The notes under the pieces were generated by a model. It did no database searches and was not told the DNA's origin. It was given only the letters and a program-made list of their open reading frames with translations. DNA of 64,000 bases from Scedosporium boydii (Eukaryota; Ascomycota; Sordariomycetes; Microascales; Microascaceae), in the NCBI GenBank assembly GCA_002221725.1, contig NJFT01000067.1:62001-126000 (forward strand). Direction: 5' to 3'. The position numbers were made by a program, and so were the translations under genes. Each line of letters begins with the position of its first letter. Position 1 is the first letter of the stretch. Of the stretch, positions 57,932-64,000 are shown in pieces.

Positions 57932-59636
57932 CTACACCGTCTCGATATACCTCCTTACTTCCCTATCAATTAGAATAACACAAGTCAGTGTCGAAACCCG
58001 CAATGGATGTAACAGCTTCATCAACTTACCAATCTGTAACAGCCTCATCCCACAGCCGCACCTCATGCTCCCGCGTCCCCCCAAAATGCTCAACAAACTC
58101 ATCCCCAAAGACCTCCCTCGCCACACTCCCCTTCCTCATAAACCTCTCATTCGCTTCCCCCAAGCTCCTCGCCAACCTCTGCCCGCCGTCAGACGCCCCG
58201 CCCACGTCCTCCCCCTTCCCCAGCGGCGGACACGGAATCGCCAGCTTCTTCTGAACGCCCCACCACCCCAGCCCGAGAACAGCGGCGAGTACGTAATGCG
58301 GATTCGTATCCGCACCGCTCACGCGGATCTCGAAACGCGTGGCACCGGGCTTAGCAGTCGGCGGCGCGATGAGTCTCACCGAAGCGGCGCGGTGCTCAAG
58401 CCCCCAGGACACCGTCACGGGGGCCCAAAAGTTCTCGACGAGGCGCTTATACGAGTTGACGGTGGGCGCGACGAGCGGCATGATGTCCGGCAAGCCCGTG
58501 AGGATCCCCGCGAGGAAGTGGCGGCCCAGGTCGGAGAGGTGGGTGATGTCGGGCCATTGGGGGTTCGGGTCGGGCGTTGCGCGGAAGAGGATGTTCTCGC
58601 CGGTTTGGGCGGAGGTGAGGGAGATGTGCATGTGGCCGGAGTTGCCGGGGAGGCCTTGGCGGGGTTTGGCCATGAAGCAGGGGATGATGCCGTATTTTGT
58701 CGATACGGACTTGACGACGTATCTGAAAGAAAATGAGTGAGGAAACATTTGTCAGTCCTGTCGCATTGCCATCCTGGCTGGGGAAAAAAAGCAGACGGAG
58801 ATTATTCCTCTCACTTGAATAAACTAGCCCGGTCCGCCATCTCGCCCAACTCCCCAAACTCCAGCGCCGCTTCGTACACGCCCGGCCCGCTCTCGGTATG
58901 CCAACCCTCGATGTCGCACTCGAATTTTTCGCAGGAGTCGAACACGTCGTAATAGTAGGCTTGGTTGTGCACGGGTCTCGTCAGGCTATAGCCGAACATG
59001 CCTTCGGTGAGCGAGGGGAGGGACTGTGGGGGGTTCTCGCGGAGGTAGGCGGCGGGGGAGATCTCGGAGGTGGTGTCGGGGGTTTTAAATTGGTAGAATT
59101 CGTACTCGGCTACGGGCGCGACAACGAGTAAGTGGTTGTAGAAGGGCCACAGAGGAAGGGTCGGAGGAAGGTTCGTTTCTCTCTCCAGCAATAGACTCAC
59201 CTCCGGCCATCGCGCCATAGCCCATCTCTCTTATCCTCCCCAACATCTTCCTCACCAACCCCCTCGGACAAGCACACACCGGCTCCCTCGTATCCGGATC
59301 CAAAAAATCCACCAAGAAAAACGGAACATCGTCCTCCCAAGGAATGCGCCTAAAGCTCGACAAGTCCGGAACGGCGATAATGTCGCGGTACCCGTTCTCC
59401 TTGTTGCTAATCTTGAGCTCGCGGAAGTAGGTCAGGTCGTGCATGTCCCAGCCGAAGATGACGGAGCAGAAGCCGAAGCCGGCGGAGGCGATGGAGAGGA
59501 ATTTCTTCTTGGAGACGAGCTTTCCGCGGAGGATGCCGTCGACGTCTATGCCTGCTAGTTTGACTTTTGTGTCGGCTTGGAGGAGCTGGGGGAGGGAGTC
59601 GGCGGTGATGGGGTCGAGGGTGGTGGGGGAGGCCAT
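57932..59636 (-). CDS. glutamine synthetase-like protein
   Basis: Four exons: 59636-59201, 59109-58815, 58722-58030, 57962-57932; introns 91, 92 and 67 nt; 484 residues. ATG 59636 (MASPTTLDP); upstream codons give only TTG. Junctions restore MAGAEYEFYQF, SLFKYVVKSV and DWEVRRYIETV at the stop. The GS beta-grasp part has LAGIDVDGILRGKLVS; the catalytic part has EYEFYQF, LPGNSGHMHISL and the nucleotide/phosphate Arg segment SVRLIAPPTAKPGATRFEIRVSGADTNPHY. The active-site residues are present, so it should ligate ammonia or an amine to the gamma carboxyl of glutamate with ATP. It is not the main eukaryotic GS (about 360 residues) but the longer bacterial-like/FluG-C-terminal kind, some of which use polyamines or other amines. 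The substrate is unknown. Confidence 0.9.
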
Positions 59637-60689
59637 GGCGGGCGGATGTCGCGGGGATTGTCGCGGGGAGGAGATAGTCGAAGGTTGCGAGGAAGAGGTG
59701 CGCAAAGCTGGCTTTCTGCTAATTTATTAACCAAGGAATTTGAGGTTTCTGTAAGGAGGAAGAGAGTTGGTTCACCAGTATTGAACGGGGCAATTGGGGC
59801 GTTGAGTAGCTCGACGAGGGCGAAATGCGGCGAAAGGCGCAGGCGCAGGCGGGAGCGTGTGTGTCTTGTCGCACCGTTCCAGTTGCCTCAATTGGACAGA
59901 CACAAGATCAATGTACCAGGGAGGTCAGAGGGCCTTGGCACCGCCCAGAATACAGCAAATAAGCTCAATGCGAGCTGGGGTTTTCAGGGCTTCTCCCCCA
60001 CTAGCTACGTCACAGTTGGGGTACCCCGGGCGTCCAAGCTTTGCGATACAGCCCTGTAACTGGCCAATTGCCACCCGCCTGTGCTATTTTGGGCCAAAGT
60101 ACTAGGTACTTGTGCTTTGGAACACGTCCTTATCAACCTTATCAACCCTTATCAAGCTCTCGTTCCTCGGCCAACAATTAACAAATAAGTTTAGTCTTCT
60201 CTCCTCCCGTGATGCCAAGTCGCGATCTATGGTGTGGTGTAGATGCCCCTTCTTGGAGAGACAATGTGTAAGACAGTAATCAATCGAGCATCAATCCATC
60301 TTCCTAGCGCCGCCTCTCAGATTAATCCGACACCTCCCAATAAGAAATCGCTTGAAGAAATCCTTACCGGTGATCGAACCCACCTGCAGTGCAAATCGGG
60401 GTCTCCTAAGTAGAGAACGCGGACAGGAGCCGAGTCGTCCGGACATGACCGGCGACAAACGGAATCTCGGAGCATAGATTCGGGGCCGCACGGAACATTG
60501 CCGTTAATGCGAAGGTTCGGTAGTGGACGACTTTCAAATTATCCTCCTGACCCTACATGCCATTCCCACTCAGAATCCCAGACCTTCTATTCTCACGCCA
60601 AGTGCCCTCCTCATCATCACCATGCTCATAATTCTCTCCCACTGCCAGGCCTCTAGTCTGCTTTTTTCGATCCTACCTAAATCGAGGTT
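59637..60689. promoter_or_regulatory. divergent promoter of GS-like and SRPK-like genes
   Basis: 1.05 kb without a gene. It contains the three TGATAA sites listed separately and an inverted AAGTACTAGGTACTT at about 60097-60111. A tRNA-like GGGTTCGATC string on the minus strand near 60370 has no partner arms. Confidence 0.5.
60130..60154 (-). promoter_or_regulatory. three phased TGATAA (GATA-factor) sites
   Basis: TTATCA at 60130-60135, 60139-60144 and 60149-60154, which are TGATAA on the strand of the GS-like gene, 494-518 nt upstream of its ATG. Spacing of 9 and 10 bp puts them on about the same face of the helix. The HGATAR element is bound by AreA/NIT2-type nitrogen regulators, which suits a glutamine synthetase-like gene. 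Binding is inferred. Confidence 0.55.
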
Positions 60690-62184
60690 ATGGTCGCGTC
60701 CACCAATTCACAATTTCCAAGCCCAACGTCCCTATCAGACAGTACTCCATCTCTCCAGCATCCCAATCTCCTGCACGGGCTGCAGAACCAGAATCAACGT
60801 CTTCGACTGAACCAAATTCCTCGGACATCGATGTCAAATATGACTTGGATACCAGACATTGAGGCCCCAGAGTTCTATGAGCCCGGTGGATACCACCCGG
60901 TCTCAATCGGTGATACATTTCAAGATCGGTATCGTGTCGTAAACAAACTCGGTCATGGTGGCTACTCGACCGTGTGGCTCGCAAGGGATACCATCGCCAA
61001 AAGCTACGTCGCCCTTAAAATCGGCATCTCTGGTTCATCCTCAGTCTTTCACGAGATCCGCGTTCTCAATGCCCTTTCTGCACCGTCGTCATCCTCGCCT
61101 GATCATCCTCATCCTGGCCGAGGCGGAATACTGCCTTTGCTGGACCAGTTTCAAGTCAAGGGGCCGAACGGCGTTCATACCTGCTATACCCTGCCACCGA
61201 AACGCGGTAGTATAAGAACCGCAAATGAAATCACTTCGTTACCTATCCAAGTTGGGAGAGCATTGGCGGTCGGTTTGATACAGGCTGTTGCATGCATTCT
61301 CGGGGATTTGCTCACGGCGGTTCGTTCAATAACCTCGCATCATGCCTCATTCTATAACTACTCAATTTATTTGCTAATTTCCACTAGACCTCCATAGCGG
61401 TAATATTCTGTCCAGACTTCCAGAAAGAATTGACAACCTTTCGGCCGAGCAATTTCTCAACGAATATGGCGACGCAGTCACGGTACCTGTTACTCGACGA
61501 GATGGAAAACCGCTTCCTCCCGGTGTTCCAAAATATGTTGCCCAGCCCGTCGATATGGGATTATCTGCCCGGGATTACGAGTTAACTGACGCTCTCATCT
61601 TCCTAAGCGACTTTGGCGAGACATTCTCCGCTTCAGAAGCCACACGGCTTGGGAAAGACTGCCATACACCACTTCCTATGCGACCGCCCGAGGCCCATCT
61701 TGACCCTGAGGCCCCTCTCTCTTACTCGGCAGATATCTGGACGTTAGCGTCGACTTTCTACGATCTCGTCGGTGCGACGCCACTCTGGAGCCGGGGCTCG
61801 GGTACCCCTAATACCTGGATTGCCGAACACATCGATATCCTTGGGCCATTGCCCAGTCCATGGAGAGAGAAATGGGCTGCACAAGAGGCTATGTTTTTCG
61901 ATGAGGATGGGGACAGAAGAGAACCGGGTCTGAGGTTGTGGAAGTCTCTTGACGCAGCATTCCAGGTGGGCACTCAGGATTACCGGAAGAAATGGAATGA
62001 AGAGACACTCGACGAAGAGGAAGAAAAGGCTTTTCTAGACTTAATACGGTCCATGTTGCGGTTCCGGCTGGAGGAGAGGATCTCTGCTGATGATATCCTG
62101 GCCTCGGGCTGGGTCGTCAAGTGGGGGATGCCGGGTTACGAGAGGGCTCTAGAGGCGGGGGCGCGAGCGGCGGAAGAGAAGTGA
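60690..62184 (+). pseudogene. SRPK-like Ser/Thr kinase with a frameshift
   Basis: The N-terminal part (60690 or ATG 60831 to about 61293) reads EAPEFYEPGGYHPVSIGDTF, then RYRVVNKLGHGGYSTVWLARD and VALKIGIS, as in fungal SRPK-like kinases. The C-terminal part (DLHSGNIL onwards to 62184) includes LSDFGETF, MRPPEAHLDPEAPLSYSADIWTLA and LDLIRSMLRFRLEERISADDIL. In between, AVAC should run into HSRGFAHGD, but that segment lies one base out of frame at about 61290-61300; a 68-nt intron (61320-61387) then restores GDLHSGN. The catalytic HGD (in place of HRD) and DFG are kept. One missing base (or four compared with the usual AVAYMHSRG) is the simplest reading: real lesion or assembly error. All other parts are open. 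Confidence 0.7.
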
Positions 62185-62821
62185 CGAGATCCCCAAAGAT
62201 CGTGCCGTTGAGAATTATAATGGAGTCCATAGGCCTAGCAGGTTTTTGCCTCGATGAAGCTCAGATCTACGAGGGAGTTGAGATGAAGATCTAGTGTGTC
62301 AATGTATAATATACCTCTCATCTAGTGTCTTATCGCGGACCAACAGTGTGATTGGGGTCGCAGGAAGAGTGATAATTGTACCCCGCCAAAGTCGCGTGTA
62401 CTTCGTAGCTCCCCACATCCGAAAACGGAAGCCGGACATGGCCGGGCAGTAACATCTCGGGGACGGAATTGGGGTCAAGACTGTAAGTTGACGTCCCGAC
62501 ATTTCCTGCTAAGGTTCAAATGTCCGCAGTCCTATCTTTGCGCAAAATCTCATCCAATTGCCTTCCAGCATCCAGCTGCCCGGAGAGGTCACGCAGATCA
62601 TTGCTAGCTCCAAGCTCCGGCGTATCCTGTCCGAGACTTTAACCCCACCACGCTACTTCGTAGATCACCCCTCCTTCAGACCCTCCTTCATACTGCACTT
62701 CGATTACACTCTTCCCTCAACAGCATATTAATCTCGCCTTTTTGGTGCCTTCGAGATATATACACCAGCGCATTCGATACTCTCCTATCAATTTCAGACG
62801 CCCATCCATCAACGAGTCCCA
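62185..62821. promoter_or_regulatory. intergenic, promoter of the SDR gene
   Basis: 640 nt without a gene, holding two TACTTCGTA copies. The last 130 nt are C/T-rich. Confidence 0.5.
62399..62662 (+). repeat. TACTTCGTA motif copies 8 and 9
   Basis: Exact copies at 62399-62407 (followed by GCT) and 62654-62662 (followed by GAT), same orientation, 255 bp apart; the nearer is 160 nt before the SDR start. Confidence 0.8.
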
Positions 62822-63922
62822 ATGGCTGCCGCTTCCCAACCTTGCGGCCGTCTCGCCGGCAAAAATGCCATCATCACCGGCGCAGCTGGGTAAGCTGATT
62901 TTGGCAAACCCCCCCTTTTTCGAGTCAGCTCTGGGCCTCTAACATTCTCTTCTCCCCTCTGTAGCGGAATTGGCCTCGAGACTTCCATCCTCTTCGCCAA
63001 GGAAGGTGCCAAAGTCCTCATGACCGACATCCAGCCCGCCGCCCTCGAAGCTGCCGTAAAGAAGGTCCTCCAACTCGTCCCTAATGCTCCCCGCGTTGGA
63101 GGAAAGGTAAGGTCCACATGGCTCTCCTCTCAAGCTTAGGCATCATAAAAAGCTAAGCATCTCCGTCTCCCTCCCAGGTCGTCGACGTCTCCAAAGAAGC
63201 CGACGTCCAATCCGCCGTAGAAACCCTCGACTCCTGGGGCGGCATCGACATCATGTTCAACAACGCCGGCATAATGCACGCCGACGATGCCGACGCCATC
63301 TCCACCCCCGAACACATCTGGGACCTGACCCAAAATATCAACGTCAAGGGCGTCTGGTACGGCTGCAAGCACGCCGTCCTTTCCCTGCGCCGCTTCAATA
63401 AGACCAAAGGTTCCATCATCAACACCGCCAGCGTCGTCGCCCTCGTCGGATCCGCCACGCCGCAGCTCGCCTATACGGCTTCCAAGGGCGCCGTGCTCGC
63501 TTTGACGAGGGAGCTGGCTGTCGTGCATGCGAGGGAGGGGTTTAGGTTCAATTCGCTGTGTCCTGCGCCGTTGAATACGCCGCTTTTGCAGGATTGGTTG
63601 GGCGATGATAAGCATAAGCGGATGAGAAGGGAGGTTCATTTCCCGACGGGGAGGTTTGGTGAGGCGATTGAGCAGGCGCAGGCTGTGGTGTTTTTGGCCA
63701 GTGATGAGAGTAGTTTCGTTAACGGACATGTGAGTTCTCTCCCTCTCCCTTTCTTCTTGCTTGAAACTACTCAAGGAGGGTGGTGATGGTAACTAACAAG
63801 AATCTGGATCTCTACAGGATTTCGCCGTGGATGGAGGCATGTCCAAGGCCTATGTCACGGCTGAAGGGTCGCCTCTGCCAGCTCCCGTCAACAATGCTCT
63901 CAAGGACTCACTCGATTCTTAG
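62822..63922 (+). CDS. short-chain dehydrogenase/reductase
   Basis: Four exons: 62822-62889, 62965-63106, 63178-63729, 63818-63922; introns 75, 71 and 88 nt; 288 residues. Classical SDR: cofactor motif TGAAGGIG at 19-26 (completed by the first splice), an acidic residue after strand 2 (LMTDIQ) that favours NAD(H), NNAG at 98-101, catalytic Ser near 155 (INTAS) with Tyr169 and Lys173 (YTASK). The end DFAVDGGMSKAYVTAEG, from exon 4, is the usual SDR C-terminus. It oxidises or reduces an alcohol or ketone; substrate unknown. The sequence FRFNSLCPAPLNTPLL shows Ala where most have Gly (CPGP). It stands alone, with no pathway partner in view. Confidence 0.93.
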
Positions 63923-64000
63923 GATGTCTTCACGATGCCAAGTAGTAATTAGTTGAGGTCATCGCAGTCGACTTGTCTGTCAATCGGCGACGCAAAATTT

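Noticed and set aside
60340..60440. tRNA-like element (minus strand GGGTTCGATCACC)
   Set aside because: A T-arm-like B box and a partial acceptor pairing exist, but there is no A box, the T loop is one base short and no anticodon arm can be drawn.
1..64000. CRISPR arrays, prophage, plasmid functions or a biosynthetic gene cluster
   Set aside because: None seen: no regularly spaced repeats, and no polyketide, peptide or terpene synthase gene; neighbouring genes belong to unrelated pathways.

Overview
The window is nuclear DNA of a filamentous ascomycete (Pezizomycotina, most likely Sordariomycetes). Genes are monocistronic and far apart. Introns are short (59-116 nt) with GTRAGT-like donors and YAG acceptors. 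The families present are typical of moulds: a HET-domain protein, a Pbs2/OS-5 type MAP kinase kinase, a membrane-anchored GH3 and a membrane-anchored GH16 enzyme, an SRPK-like kinase, an Elf1/New1-type ABC ATPase and a dispersed single 5S rRNA gene. There is no bacterial-style operon, CRISPR array, plasmid or phage module. All gene models below were spliced by hand so that the reading frame stays open and conserved motifs join across the junctions.

Layout, left to right. 2.1-2.8 kb (-): small secreted cyanovirin-N-homology protein. 4.0-6.8 kb (-): GH3 beta-glucosidase with an N-terminal membrane anchor. 8.0-10.1 kb (-): HET protein. 11.9-15.4 kb (+): eEF3-like ABC protein. 16.1-17.2 and 17.9-19.4 kb (+): tandem copies of an unrecognised gene, the first broken in its second half. 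22.4-24.0 kb (+): GH16 glucanase. 27.4-30.5 kb (+): membrane family-2 glycosyltransferase. 30.5-37.7 kb: gene-poor, with one doubtful minus-strand gene. 37.8-39.0 kb (-): RNPS1-like SR protein. 41.7-43.6 kb (+): uroporphyrinogen-III methyltransferase fused to a siroheme-synthase domain. 43.7-46.0 kb (-): methylcrotonyl-CoA carboxylase alpha chain. 46.6-47.4 kb (+): PNPOx-like flavoprotein. 48.1-50.1 kb (-): PIN-like transporter. 51.8-51.9 kb (-): 5S rRNA. 55.0-57.0 kb (+): Pbs2-type MAPKK. 57.9-59.6 kb (-): glutamine synthetase-like enzyme. 60.7-62.2 kb (+): SRPK-like kinase with a frameshift. 62.8-63.9 kb (+): short-chain dehydrogenase.

The genes do not form one pathway or a biosynthetic cluster. 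Three could loosely be grouped as cell surface or polysaccharide functions (GH3, GH16, GT2), and others serve sulfur/siroheme, leucine catabolism, stress signalling and RNA processing. I do not see a convincing new multi-gene system. The most unusual signals are: (1) a 9-mer, TACTTCGTA/TACGAAGTA, that I count nine times, always between genes, against about 0.5 expected; (2) the tandem, partly decayed family of unknown function at 16-19 kb; (3) a three-exon cyanovirin-N homologue split into short frames; (4) a processive-type GT2 whose QxxRW motif reads ELARW; (5) three phased TGATAA (GATA-factor) sites upstream of the glutamine synthetase-like gene.
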